Source: Gilliamella sp. wkB171
GTDB lineage: Bacteria > Pseudomonadota > Gammaproteobacteria > Enterobacterales > Orbaceae
Reading direction: 5' to 3'
DNA: 64,000 bases
Assembly (NCBI RefSeq): GCF_001693755.1
Contig: NZ_LYST01000043.1
Span: 372,001 to 436,000 of the forward strand
The position numbers and the translations under genes are program-made. Below, piece after piece: positions 19,357 through 29,003 of this stretch. The notes under the pieces were generated by a model that had not been told where the DNA came from, ran no database searches, and saw nothing but the letters and a program-made list of their open reading frames with translations. Within the stretch, counting starts at the first letter, position 1. Every line of letters begins with the position of its first letter.

Positions 19357-19893
19357 ATGATTTATCAATTAGATGATTTATGCCCACAAATTCACCCAGA
19401 TTGTTTTATTGCCGAATCGGCTGATATCATTGGTAATGTGACTCTAGAACAAGGAGTATCCATCTGGTTTAACGCCGTTTTACGAGGTGATATTGCAAGT
19501 ATTCATATTGGCAAAAACAGCAACATTCAAGATAATTGTACCGTACATATTGAGACTAACATACCGTGTATTGTTGGTGAAAATGTCACGATTGGTCATA
19601 ATGTGATTCTTCACAGCTGCACAATTGAAGACAATGTCTTAATCGGAATGGGAAGTACTATTTTAAATCATGCCAAAATTGCTAAAAACTGTCTGGTCGG
19701 TGCTAATTCTTTAGTTACTCATAGTTTACCTTATCAAGAAGGCTGCTTAATTATGGGATCACCAGCGAAAATAATTCGGCAACTTACCGAAGCCGAAATT
19801 GCAGCAAATATTAAAAATGCCCAAAATTATGTCAAAAATGGACAAAGGTTTAATAAAAATCTAATGGCAATTAATCGCTCACAGTCACAATAA
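19357..19893 (+). CDS. Gamma-class carbonic-anhydrase-like protein (YrdA/PaaY type)
   Basis: Left-handed beta-helix protein of 178 residues built from hexapeptide repeats. The three expected metal-binding histidines of the gamma-carbonic-anhydrase fold are present: His64 (CTVHIE), His81 (IGHNV) and His86 (ILHS). Proteins of this type are metal-binding hexapeptide trimers; enzymatic activity is unproven for many members. It starts two bases after the bcr stop, so the two are co-transcribed, with no obvious functional link. Confidence 0.85.
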   Translation: MIYQLDDLCPQIHPDCFIAESADIIGNVTLEQGVSIWFNAVLRGDIASIHIGKNSNIQDNCTVHIETNIPCIVGENVTIGHNVILHSCTIEDNVLIGMGSTILNHAKIAKNCLVGANSLVTHSLPYQEGCLIMGSPAKIIRQLTEAEIAANIKNAQNYVKNGQRFNKNLMAINRSQSQ

Positions 19894-19984
19894 ATTACGT
19901 TTTATATTTTATTCACTCTGTGAGCAAAAGTAATTTATGATAAAATGCCAACAATTTTAATTGCAATCGTTTTTAGGTACGTAC

Positions 19985-22969
19985 TTGAAAAAGCCAAAAA
20001 CAACCAGAAGACAGATATTTAGCCAATTCATTTTATTAATAATAATAGCGTTATCTGCCTGCTTATTTTTATCACTATTTTCTTACAATGCATCAGATCC
20101 CGGCTGGTCACGCACTGCTTGGCATACCCCTATCAGCAATTATTGCGGCTATATTGGTGCATATGCATCGGATATACTATTCCAATTTTTAGGCTTTATT
20201 GCTTACAGCGTTCCTTTTTTTGCGCTATTTTTTAGTTTGCAATTAGTGATCTATTTTTATCGTCACGCTAATGCACCTATCAACTATTTTAGTTTATCAT
20301 TCAGAATTATTGGTATTTTAGCATTTATCTTTAGTAGTACTGGTTTTTTCACTTTAAATATTCGTGATGCAGAACAATTCCAAGCTGGAGGATACCTAGG
20401 TTCAATTGTTATCGAAAGCCTATTACCTATAATGAATGGCTTTACAGCATCGATTATATTACTCATTGTTAGCCTTGCCTGTATAACCCTATTAACGGGA
20501 TTATCATGGTTACTATTGATGGAAAAACTTGGGGCATTAGTCATGCTGCTTTTAACGCCGATTACCTGGTTATTTTCATCACATAAAGCCAGTGCAAGCA
20601 CTCACACTGTTACCAAACAGCGGGATAAAGACATTGCACTAACAACGCAAACAAAAGAGCAGCCTGTTGTTATTCCATTAGAGAGCAATAAAGTCAATTT
20701 AGATACAGAGCAACCTTTATCTATAACAGCCAATGAAGAAAAAGTGATTAGTCATTTAGATGACACTAATCAGCTTGAACAAAACAATCCTATAACACTC
20801 AATAAGGATGATGAAGCATTAATCCAAACAGCAGAGCAATTGTTACAGTCGCTTGAGCAAACGACTAACAATCAACCTGATTTATCTAGCACACCAGTTA
20901 ATGATGAGCCTAAAAAAGATCTGGATCCAAACGATATTTTAGCGCGTATGGAAGTGATTATAAAAAATATGAATGAACGAAAGTTAGCGCTTTCACAAGA
21001 TCAAACTAATACTACGTTGCCACAATCAAATTTAGCCAATAATTTACAAGCAACAGCAAACCAAACAACAAAAGACTCAGAAAAAGTGCAGCCTTTTGAT
21101 GAAAATAAATACACCATTTCAGATGCGCCTAGTAAACCGTTATTTACGTTAAATAATAACGAATCTACCTCAGCGAACGATGCAATCGCTCCAAACCAAT
21201 TTATATCGAACGAACCAGAATCATCGACTCAAGACGATGAGCAACCAACACATCAAGAACCCGAAATTCAGATTGAACATCCTACAGCCGAGATTGAAAG
21301 ACACATCCCCGAAGATGTTGATCTTGAATCGTTAAAAAATGAAAACCCTGTTATTGATGACATCTATCTAGACGATACAGATGTTGAACAAAGTCACAAT
21401 AACCCAATTACCATTGATGATGAAAACGATAGTTTAATTCACCCATTATTAAGACGAGATGATAAACCACTACCAAAACCAACAACGCCACTACCGTCAT
21501 TGGATTTATTAACTGCACCGCCAACAACTCGAATCGAAGTCGATCATGCTGCATTAAATGCAATGTCTGAACTGATTGAAAAAAGTTTAGCCGACTATCG
21601 TGTTAAAGCCAAAGTTGTTGATTATATGCCAGGACCTGTGATCACCCGCTTTGAAATTGAACTAGCTCCCGGTATTAAAGCTGCCCGAATATCAACACTT
21701 GATCGCGATCTTGCTCGTTCACTATCAATGCCTTCAGTGCGAGTTGTAGAAGTTATTCCGGGTAAACCTTATGTCGGTATCGAGTTACCTAATAAAAATA
21801 GGCAGACTGTCTACTTTAGAGAAGTATTAGACAGCCCACAATTTCGCAATGCACAATCACCATTGACTATCGTATTAGGAAAAGATATTTCAGGGCAATC
21901 GGTTGTTGCAGATTTGGCTAAGATGCCACATTTATTAGTCGCAGGCACCACAGGCTCTGGTAAGTCTGTGGGTGTTAATGCCATGATTTTAAGCATCTTA
22001 TACAAATCACAACCTGAAGATGTCAGGTTCATTATGATCGACCCTAAAATGCTTGAACTCTCTATTTATGAAGGTATACCGCACTTATTAACGCAAGTAG
22101 TTACCGACATGAAAGATGCGGCGAACGCACTTAATTGGTGTGTAAACGAAATGGAAAGACGTTACCGATTAATGTCAGCTTTAGGTGTCCGCAACATTGC
22201 CGGCTATAATGAAAAAATAAAACAGGCAGAAGAGATGGGTAGACCTATTCCTGACCCACTTTGGAAACCTACTGATAGCATGGATCTTAACATGCCAACA
22301 TTGGAAAAATTGCCTTACATTGTGGTTATGGTCGATGAATTTGCTGATTTAATTATGGCTGTTGGTAAAAAAGTGGAAGAATTAATTGCACGCCTAGCCC
22401 AAAAAGCAAGAGCTGCGGGTATTCACCTAGTGTTAGCCACCCAGCGTCCATCGGTTGATGTTATCACTGGTTTAATCAAAGCCAACATACCAACCCGTAT
22501 TGCTTTTACTGTATCAAGTAAAATCGACTCACGTACTATTTTAGATCAAATGGGCGCCGAATCACTACTTGGCATGGGGGACATGCTGTATTTAGCGCCG
22601 AATAGTTCGATTCCTATTCGTGTACATGGTGCTTTTGTCCGTGATGAAGAAGTTCATGCAGTTGTGCAAGACTGGAAAGCTCGCGGCAAACCAAAATATA
22701 TTGAAAATGTGACGGTATCAACTGAGGATAATGATAGCAGTCATGCTGACAATATTGATGAAGATCTCGATCCGCTATTTGATCAAGTTGTAGAGTTCGT
22801 GGTTGAAACGCGCAGGGCTTCTATCTCTAGTGTGCAACGAAAATTTAGAATTGGTTATAACCGAGCAGCGCGAATAGTTGAACAAATGGAGATTGAAGGC
22901 ATCATTAGTGCACCAAGTCATAACGGCACTCGAGAAGTGATTGTGCCACATTCACATGGTGATTTTTAG
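19985..22969 (+). CDS. ftsK: DNA translocase FtsK
   Basis: Division-septum ATPase that pumps DNA and activates XerCD recombination during chromosome segregation. The N-terminal domain has four or five membrane segments. A polar, low-complexity Q/N/D/E-rich linker (about residues 200-500) leads to the motor. Walker A GTTGSGKS is at 654-661, Walker [11 protein letters not shown] at about 780-788 (Asp784, Glu785). The C-terminal winged-helix gamma domain for KOPS recognition has [27 protein letters not shown]. The start is a TTG: 19985 has AGG seven bases upstream, while TTG at 19961 is possible. At 994 residues the linker is much shorter than in E. coli (1329). The usual neighbour lolA is absent. 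Confidence 0.94.
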   Translation: MKKPKTTRRQIFSQFILLIIIALSACLFLSLFSYNASDPGWSRTAWHTPISNYCGYIGAYASDILFQFLGFIAYSVPFFALFFSLQLVIYFYRHANAPINYFSLSFRIIGILAFIFSSTGFFTLNIRDAEQFQAGGYLGSIVIESLLPIMNGFTASIILLIVSLACITLLTGLSWLLLMEKLGALVMLLLTPITWLFSSHKASASTHTVTKQRDKDIALTTQTKEQPVVIPLESNKVNLDTEQPLSITANEEKVISHLDDTNQLEQNNPITLNKDDEALIQTAEQLLQSLEQTTNNQPDLSSTPVNDEPKKDLDPNDILARMEVIIKNMNERKLALSQDQTNTTLPQSNLANNLQATANQTTKDSEKVQPFDENKYTISDAPSKPLFTLNNNESTSANDAIAPNQFISNEPESSTQDDEQPTHQEPEIQIEHPTAEIERHIPEDVDLESLKNENPVIDDIYLDDTDVEQSHNNPITIDDENDSLIHPLLRRDDKPLPKPTTPLPSLDLLTAPPTTRIEVDHAALNAMSELIEKSLADYRVKAKVVDYMPGPVITRFEIELAPGIKAARISTLDRDLARSLSMPSVRVVEVIPGKPYVGIELPNKNRQTVYFREVLDSPQFRNAQSPLTIVLGKDISGQSVVADLAKMPHLLVAGTTGSGKSVGVNAMILSILYKSQPEDVRFIMIDPKMLELSIYEGIPHLLTQVVTDMKDAANALNWCVNEMERRYRLMSALGVRNIAGYNEKIKQAEEMGRPIPDPLWKPTDSMDLNMPTLEKLPYIVVMVDEFADLIMAVGKKVEELIARLAQKARAAGIHLVLATQRPSVDVITGLIKANIPTRIAFTVSSKIDSRTILDQMGAESLLGMGDMLYLAPNSSIPIRVHGAFVRDEEVHAVVQDWKARGKPKYIENVTVSTEDNDSSHADNIDEDLDPLFDQVVEFVVETRRASISSVQRKFRIGYNRAARIVEQMEIEGIISAPSHNGTREVIVPHSHGDF

Positions 22970-22981
22970 TCGTAATAATAA

Positions 22982-23012
22982 ATCCATCTAGTTACTAAAT
23001 CATTAGGTGGAT
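22982..23012 (+). terminator. Hairpin after ftsK
   Basis: ATCCATCTA (22982-22990) pairs with TAGGTGGAT (23004-23012), nine pairs with one G-T wobble, 13 bases after the ftsK stop. No strong U-run follows. A similar TAGGTGGAT arm occurs in the hairpin at 61079-61102. Confidence 0.4.
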
Positions 23013-23109
23013 GAAATAGGCGTGCAATCCGCCGATTTTAGTATAAATGGTTAACACCTATTACAGAGCTTTAAATAATAGACTTAAAATACATTAAGTT
23101 ACCCCGAAT

Positions 23110-23143
23110 ACGAGATCAACTTAGCACAACCTAAGCATCTCGT
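23110..23143 (+). promoter_or_regulatory. Two-tier hairpin in the citG leader
   Basis: The outer arms ACGAGAT/ATCTCGT (23110-23116, 23137-23143) enclose the inner arms CTTAG/CTAAG (23120-23124, 23131-23135) with a CACAAC loop. It ends 46 bases before the citG ATG. It could be a leader structure, an attenuator without a U-run, or a protein-binding palindrome. Confidence 0.35.
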
Positions 23144-23189
23144 TAATACAACCAAAATACAGTAACCGTTTGATAGGTATTAGACAATA

Positions 23190-24077
23190 ATGAGTAAATA
23201 TTCACAGCAAGTGACATTATTAGAATCGCAACTCATCAACCATAAAAACTTTAGTTTACCTGCGCAACTAGCTATTAAGGCATTAATTAAGGAAATTTGC
23301 TTATCACCTAAACCAGGGCTAGTTGATATGAACAATAATGGCGCACACCGTGATATGGATTTTCAAACATTTATCCAAAGCATTTCAGCTATTTCAACTT
23401 GGTTTGAACAGTTCTATCAATATGGTAAACAAGCAGCCTATCTAGAACCCACTGTATTTTTAAACGGTATTAGACCCATAGGCATACAATGTGAACAAGC
23501 TATGTTTAATGCGACCAATCAAATCAATACTCATAAAGGTGGTATATTTGCTTTCGGTTTAATACTTGGTGCTATAGGCAAACTCGAACAGCTCGGCTTA
23601 GCATGTCAAATGCAAACAATTTGCGAGCAAGTATCAATAATATGCCAAGGTATCGTCAATAAGGAATTAAAACAAAATAATCCATCTTATTCAATTGGTG
23701 AAAAGCTGTATAAACTCCACAACCTTTCTGGTGCACGGGGAGAAGCGGAGTCAGGTTACGCAACAGTTAAAAATATTTCACTCCCTATTTTAAAAAATAT
23801 GCAGCAAAGTGGCTACGATGAAGAAACTTGCTTATTACAAACCTTGTTATATCTGCTCGCATTTAACCAAGATACCAATTTGGTTGCAAGAGGGGGACTT
23901 GATGGATTGGCCTTTGTCCAACAACAAGCTAAAAAACTGATTTTACAAGGCGGTGTGATTCATACTCATGGTCAACAAAATTTAAATAAGCTTGATAACG
24001 AGTTAATAAAACGCAATTTAAGTCCTGGTGGCTCAGCTGATCTTATCGCCATTACTTGGTTCTTATCACAGTACTAA
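23190..24077 (+). CDS. citG: Triphosphoribosyl-dephospho-CoA synthase
   Basis: Makes the precursor of the citrate-lyase prosthetic group from ATP and dephospho-CoA; CitX then attaches it to CitD. It has 295 residues of the CitG/MdcB family, with LSPKPGLVDMNNNGAHRDMDF near the N-terminus and the central NTHKGGIFAFGLILGAIG. RGEAESGY and DTNLVARGG lie further on. It is 17 kb from the citS-citCDEFX operon (38.3-45 kb) instead of next to citX, so it must be expressed separately. MdcB (malonate decarboxylase) uses the same reaction, but no mdc genes are present and the cit set is, so CitG is favoured. Confidence 0.9.
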   Translation: MSKYSQQVTLLESQLINHKNFSLPAQLAIKALIKEICLSPKPGLVDMNNNGAHRDMDFQTFIQSISAISTWFEQFYQYGKQAAYLEPTVFLNGIRPIGIQCEQAMFNATNQINTHKGGIFAFGLILGAIGKLEQLGLACQMQTICEQVSIICQGIVNKELKQNNPSYSIGEKLYKLHNLSGARGEAESGYATVKNISLPILKNMQQSGYDEETCLLQTLLYLLAFNQDTNLVARGGLDGLAFVQQQAKKLILQGGVIHTHGQQNLNKLDNELIKRNLSPGGSADLIAITWFLSQY

Positions 24078-24238
24078 TTCATCTGTATAACAATAATCAG
24101 ATGGATTGACCGTATTAAGGTTATTGATTGGCTTTGATTAACTTAACCCTATGCAAAATGGTGTTATATTACTTTAACTTATAACATTCACGTCATTTGT
24201 GGTTAAATTCATATATATCAAGGCGGTAACCAAAAACA

Positions 24239-25402
24239 TCAATCCTGTTTTTTATTTCTTTTTAAATGATAAATCCCATACAAAACAGCCCCTAAAATAG
24301 CCATAATAGCTAAAATAAAATAAGCGAGACTCATTGAATATCGTAAACTCACGTATCCAACAATAACAGGAAACAATGTCATACCCAACGCGTAAATCGC
24401 TTGAAATAAACCCATCGCCGCCGAGCGCGCATAAGCTGGAATAGTAGATGTTGCTTCAAAAGTTAGAAAAGAAAATAATATTCCTGTGCCCATTCCAGGA
24501 ATAACTTGTAGTAATAAAATGGCATAAGGTGATGAAACTTTCGGTATCAAAATGCAATACAACGCCAGCAACATAAAAGACAGGATAATCCAAGTAGATA
24601 TACTCAATTTATTAACCAAGTTACTTGCCCCTACTTTACCAAACAAGACTGATGCCAACATATAACTTATTGAAGATAAACCAATTAAGCTTGAACTAGC
24701 ACCTAATCCACTTAATATCTGATTAGTAAATGACATAGTTGTCGACATTTGTATCCCTTGCTGAATTAAAGCCAACAAAGAAAAAAACAGTAATTTACGA
24801 TCAAAAAACACGTTAAACAAATTATGATAATCAAAATTGTGATGAATTCTTTCAGGGTATTTCAGTCTGATAGCTAAGATAAAAGCAATAAATCCGCTTA
24901 AACAACTGAGTAAACAGATAAATTGCATCCCAAAATATTCAAATAGCAAGGTACTTGATAAAAATGCTAAAAAAATACCAAGATTATTCACCATAATAAT
25001 TAAGCTAGTGGCATAACTTTTTTTCGATTTAGGATAAAACCCCATAAACAACACCATAAATGAAATCCACATGGCGCTGGCAAATCCCGAAATAATATTA
25101 CCAATCAAAAATCCCCAACCAGTAGGTTGTATAAGACGAATAATTGAAGCAAATCCAGCTAAAAACGATCCTAATACGATAAATATCTTATGCTTTTCTT
25201 TAACATTGGCTAATAATCCAACAGGTATGCGTAAAAATAACTGTGAAACACCATAGGCGCTAACCACCATACCAATAAAATTGGTCGTCATATGGATTGC
25301 AGCTAAATAAGGGGTTTGATAAGGAATATAAATATATTGTGCATACCAGAAAAAAAACACAATACACAACAACAAATACGATCTTTTTTTTGCCACTTTC
25401 AT
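24239..25402 (-). CDS. MFS transporter of unknown substrate
   Basis: A 387-residue, 12-segment major facilitator protein. The N-terminal half has YAQYIYIPYQTPYLAAI and the loop motif RIPVGLLANVKEK. I do not recognise its subfamily. It is divergent from a beta-glucoside PTS operon with a shared 258-base promoter region that contains a palindrome, so it may export or import something related to that locus. There is no catabolic partner on its own strand. The ATG lies at the end of the hydrophilic MKVAKKRSY start. Confidence 0.7.
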   Translation of the reverse strand: MKVAKKRSYLLLCIVFFFWYAQYIYIPYQTPYLAAIHMTTNFIGMVVSAYGVSQLFLRIPVGLLANVKEKHKIFIVLGSFLAGFASIIRLIQPTGWGFLIGNIISGFASAMWISFMVLFMGFYPKSKKSYATSLIIMVNNLGIFLAFLSSTLLFEYFGMQFICLLSCLSGFIAFILAIRLKYPERIHHNFDYHNLFNVFFDRKLLFFSLLALIQQGIQMSTTMSFTNQILSGLGASSSLIGLSSISYMLASVLFGKVGASNLVNKLSISTWIILSFMLLALYCILIPKVSSPYAILLLQVIPGMGTGILFSFLTFEATSTIPAYARSAAMGLFQAIYALGMTLFPVIVGYVSLRYSMSLAYFILAIMAILGAVLYGIYHLKRNKKQD

Positions 25403-25444
25403 TTGAACAACATTTTATTGCTTATAATTACTTTATGTAAAAAT

Positions 25445-25461
25445 ATATCTAAATTAGATAT
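25445..25461. promoter_or_regulatory. 17-bp palindrome between the MFS gene and the beta-glucoside PTS
   Basis: ATATCTA-AAT-TAGATAT is an exact palindrome, 43 bases upstream of the MFS start and about 200 bases before the PTS start. Its place suits an operator for the divergent MFS promoter. No BglG/LicT-type antiterminator gene or recognisable RAT sequence is present near the PTS. Confidence 0.4.
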
Positions 25462-25660
25462 TTAGCAACAAACAAATCCATCTTGTCTAAATTTTTAAAC
25501 TATGTTAGCTTGAAGTAAGTCAAACAACGATAAAAATAATTTTACAAATTAGCAGAAAATATCTTCTATAAATTTTTATAACCGATATTCCCTATACCTT
25601 ATTTGGCGGGTTTTAGTTTTTATCAGTGTGTAACCATTCTGTAATGTAATGGAGAAAATA

Positions 25661-27523
25661 ATGGATTATCAAACAATTGCACAACAAATTTTACAATTAG
25701 TTGGCGGTAAAGCTAATGTTATTAGCTTAACGCATTGCTTTACTCGTTTAAGGTTTCAATTAGTTGATAGCAACAAAGCTAATCGTGAAAAATTATTACA
25801 AACAGAGGGCGTTATTTCGGTTGTAGAAAGCAGTGGACAATATCAAGTGGTACTAGGAAATAAAGTCACCAAAATTTATCAAGAAATCATGCCATTGCTC
25901 GGAAAATTAGAGACCAGCGAACAAACGCCCCCTAAAGTATCAATTGGCGTAAAAATTCTTAACGCTTTTGCTGCTATTTTTACGCCCGTGATTCCGGCAA
26001 TTGCCGCATCCGGTATGTTAAAAGGGATTTTAGCAATTGCTGTTATGATTGGTAATTATTACTATCAAACTGATATAAAAACTTATAACACCTACACGAT
26101 TTTACATGCTGCATCAGATGCAGTTTTCTACTTCATGCCAATAATACTAGGCTATACTGCGGCTAAAGTATTTAAAGCCCACGAATTTATATCGATGATA
26201 ATTGGTGCAACGTTATGCTATCCATCAATTGTCAATTTAATGGCAAGTAAAACTGAAGTTACGCTGTTTACTATTGAATTAACCAAAGCAAGTTATACTT
26301 CTAGCGTTATTCCAATTATTTTAGCCATATTTATTTTAAGTTACGTACAAAGATTTTTAGAATTTATCATCCCTGAAGTATTGAAAATTATCATGGTACC
26401 AACCTTTTCATTACTGATTATGATACCAGCTACATTACTTATTTTCGGTCCTATTGGTATCTACATTGGCGAATTTATAAACTGGATCTATTACTACATT
26501 ATGGGTGTTAGTCCTATTTTATTAGGGGCATTTATCGGTGGTGTATGGTGTATATTAGTCATCTTTGGTGCGCATCGAGCAATTGTACCAATCGGCATTA
26601 ATGACGTAGCGCAAACTGGACGCCAGAACTTACTTGCTTTCGCTGGAGCGGCAAACTTTTCACAAGCTGGCGCGGCATTAGGTGTATTTTTCAAAACCAA
26701 AAATAAAAATTTAAAAACAGTTGCGGCATCGGCAACCATTACCGCTTTATTTGGTATTACTGAGCCCGCAATTTATGGTGCGAATTTAAGATTAAAAAAG
26801 CCGATGATTTGTGCGGTTATTTGTGGCGCTATCGCGGGTGGACTAATGGGCTGGGGAGGATCGTATGGTACTGCTTTTGCCAATCAAGGGGTTTTAACTA
26901 TTCCCGTTTACGCTGAAGCCGGTACAACTGCATTTTTATGCTATTTAATTGGCATATCTTTTGCCTTTTTCGGTTCATGCATTTTAACGATGATTGTTGG
27001 ATTTCAAGATCTACCCAGTGAGGAAAATTCTACATCAAACCAAACGCATAGCCCAGATTTATTACTTTCCGATCAAACTATTACCTCCCCTATTAAAGGG
27101 CATGTTATTGCGCTTAGTGAAGTTAAAGATGAAGTGTTTGCATCTGGCGCGATGGGTAAAGGTGTCGCTATATCTCCAGAAATTGGTGAAGTCATTGCAC
27201 CAGCAGATTGCACAGTTACAGTACTTTATCCCACTTTACATGCTATTGGTTTAAAATTAGATAATGGATTAGAGCTATTAATACATATTGGTATCGATAC
27301 GGTAAAACTGCAAGGCAAATATTTTCAATCTTATGTTGAAGTGGGGCAACACATTAAACAAGGAACTAAAATTGTATCCTTTGACATCGATAAGATTAAG
27401 CAACAACAATACGATTTAACAACATCAATAATTGTCGTTAATTCAGAACAATATAAAAATGTCGACTACACCAAAGATATCGACGTTAATTATCAAGACC
27501 AATTATTATTTATTCAAGTTTAG
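25661..27523 (+). CDS. PTS beta-glucoside transporter, enzyme IIBCA
   Basis: Phosphoenolpyruvate-dependent importer that phosphorylates aryl- or cello-type beta-glucosides on entry. Its 620 residues run in the order IIB-IIC-IIA, as in BglF. The phospho-cysteine is Cys26 in LTHCFTRLRFQL. The IIC region (about 100-450) is hydrophobic with GITEPAIYG. The IIA phospho-histidine is His542 in LLIHIGIDTV. I use the ATG at 25661, which has GGAG six bases upstream; the ATG at 25649 would place the ribosome-binding site inside the gene. The partner phospho-glucosidase follows after ten bases. Confidence 0.93.
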   Translation: MDYQTIAQQILQLVGGKANVISLTHCFTRLRFQLVDSNKANREKLLQTEGVISVVESSGQYQVVLGNKVTKIYQEIMPLLGKLETSEQTPPKVSIGVKILNAFAAIFTPVIPAIAASGMLKGILAIAVMIGNYYYQTDIKTYNTYTILHAASDAVFYFMPIILGYTAAKVFKAHEFISMIIGATLCYPSIVNLMASKTEVTLFTIELTKASYTSSVIPIILAIFILSYVQRFLEFIIPEVLKIIMVPTFSLLIMIPATLLIFGPIGIYIGEFINWIYYYIMGVSPILLGAFIGGVWCILVIFGAHRAIVPIGINDVAQTGRQNLLAFAGAANFSQAGAALGVFFKTKNKNLKTVAASATITALFGITEPAIYGANLRLKKPMICAVICGAIAGGLMGWGGSYGTAFANQGVLTIPVYAEAGTTAFLCYLIGISFAFFGSCILTMIVGFQDLPSEENSTSNQTHSPDLLLSDQTITSPIKGHVIALSEVKDEVFASGAMGKGVAISPEIGEVIAPADCTVTVLYPTLHAIGLKLDNGLELLIHIGIDTVKLQGKYFQSYVEVGQHIKQGTKIVSFDIDKIKQQQYDLTTSIIVVNSEQYKNVDYTKDIDVNYQDQLLFIQV

Positions 27524-27533
27524 AGGTAAAAAT

Positions 27534-28931
27534 ATGAAAACATTTGCTAAGGATTTTTGGTGGGGTGCATCCTCTTCTGCATTTCAAATTGAAGGTGGAT
27601 GGGATGCCGATGGTAAGGGAATGACCGTTGCTGATTATAATTCATTTCAACGTTCAGCAGTGCAAGCCGATAGCAAAGTTGCCAGTGATTTTTATCACCA
27701 TGTAGAGAGTGATATTGCGTTGTTTAAAGAGCTTGGACTTAAAACTTATCGTTTTTCCATATCTTGGGCACGTATTATTCCTGATGGCGATGGTGAAATA
27801 AATCAAGCTGGGATCGATTTTTATAATCGAGTAATTAACGAATTAATCAAAAACGATATCATTCCATTTATTACCCTTTATCATTTTGATTTACCTTTTG
27901 CATTAGTTGATAAATATAATGGTTGGCAAGACCGTCGTTGTGTCGATGCGTTTAGACGCTATGCTCAGATCTGCTATAAAGCATTTGGTGATCGGGTAAA
28001 ACATTGGCAAATCAATAATGAACAAAATTTGATGATTCGTGTTAACGAACGAATGAACATGTATAAAGTCGCACCAGCCGATGCTGAAAAAGTGAGAGCT
28101 CAAATGGATTATCACATGTTTGTTGCGCATGCGATGGCAACAAATGATTGTCATGAACTAATTGCTGGAAGCAAAGTAGGACCAGCGGTATCATCCACCA
28201 TGACTTATCCTGCAAGTAATAAACCAATGGATGTTTGGGCAGCTAAAATGAATGATAATTTTAAAACTAATTATGCCCTAGAAATGTACTGTTTTGGAGA
28301 TTATCCGGGATACTATAAACATTATTTGCAACGTTGTGGTATCTACCCTATTACACAACCAGAAGATGCCGAAATATTAAAACAAGCTAAACCGGATTTT
28401 ATTGCGGTAAATTACTATCGAACATTAGTCGCAAGCTATTTACCGGAAGACGCAAAGCATCCATTTGGCACTAAACATAATGATATCGATTTTGATCTGT
28501 ATGGTTACTTTAAAATTGAAAAAAACCCGAATTTAACAGCAAGCACTTACGGTGCGCAAATTGATCCAATGGGTTTACGTTTAGTCCTAAATGAATATTA
28601 TCGACAATACCGCTTACCCCTAATCATCACTGAAAATGGCTTAGGTACACCAGACGAATTAACAACAGATAATAAAGTGCATGATGATTACCGCATTGAT
28701 TATATTAAAGCTCATATTTCAGCTTGTCATGATGCGATTGAAGATGGTGTTGAGTTATTTGGTTATTGCCCATGGTCAGTTATTGATTTATTAAGTTCTC
28801 ATCAAGGATTTAAAAAACGTTATGGCTTTGTTTATGTTGATCGAGATGATCATGACTTAAAAACACTTAATCGAATTAAAAAAGATAGCTTCTATTGGTA
28901 TCAAAAAGTAATTAAAGATAATGGAGTTTAA
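27534..28931 (+). CDS. 6-phospho-beta-glucosidase (GH1)
   Basis: Retaining glycosidase that hydrolyses the phosphorylated beta-glucosides delivered by the PTS gene upstream. It has 465 residues: acid/base Glu163 in INNEQN, nucleophile Glu367 in IITENGLG. The 6-phosphate-binding segment SSHQGFKKRYGFVYVD is characteristic of phospho-glycosidases. The start at 27534 follows AGAGG and gives the standard KTFAKDFWWGASSSAFQIEGGW opening. The acid/base motif NEQN differs from the common NEP/NEI, which places it in a divergent branch. The operon has no regulator of its own. Confidence 0.93.
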   Translation: MKTFAKDFWWGASSSAFQIEGGWDADGKGMTVADYNSFQRSAVQADSKVASDFYHHVESDIALFKELGLKTYRFSISWARIIPDGDGEINQAGIDFYNRVINELIKNDIIPFITLYHFDLPFALVDKYNGWQDRRCVDAFRRYAQICYKAFGDRVKHWQINNEQNLMIRVNERMNMYKVAPADAEKVRAQMDYHMFVAHAMATNDCHELIAGSKVGPAVSSTMTYPASNKPMDVWAAKMNDNFKTNYALEMYCFGDYPGYYKHYLQRCGIYPITQPEDAEILKQAKPDFIAVNYYRTLVASYLPEDAKHPFGTKHNDIDFDLYGYFKIEKNPNLTASTYGAQIDPMGLRLVLNEYYRQYRLPLIITENGLGTPDELTTDNKVHDDYRIDYIKAHISACHDAIEDGVELFGYCPWSVIDLLSSHQGFKKRYGFVYVDRDDHDLKTLNRIKKDSFYWYQKVIKDNGV

Positions 28932-28968
28932 CCCTTTCATAGCTATCAATTGACAAATATGGGGCTAA

Positions 28969-28990
28969 ATAAAGCCCCATTCTCTTGTTG
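28969..28990. terminator. Terminator after the phospho-beta-glucosidase
   Basis: ATGGGGCT (28969-28976) and AGCCCCAT (28983-28990) form an 8-bp GC-rich stem with an AAATAA loop, followed by TCTCTTGTT. It lies between convergent genes and could serve both. Confidence 0.6.
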
Positions 28991-29003
28991 CAAATTGTGC
29001 TAG

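Noticed and set aside
22982-23012. Dispersed repeat family based on the shared TAGGTGGAT arm after ftsK and after the DUF3597 gene
   Set aside because: Only nine bases are shared and the loops and flanks differ. Two copies are not enough to call a repeat family.
25462-25660. BglG/LicT-type RNA antiterminator site before the beta-glucoside PTS
   Set aside because: No RAT-like sequence overlapping a terminator is recognisable, and no antiterminator gene is nearby.
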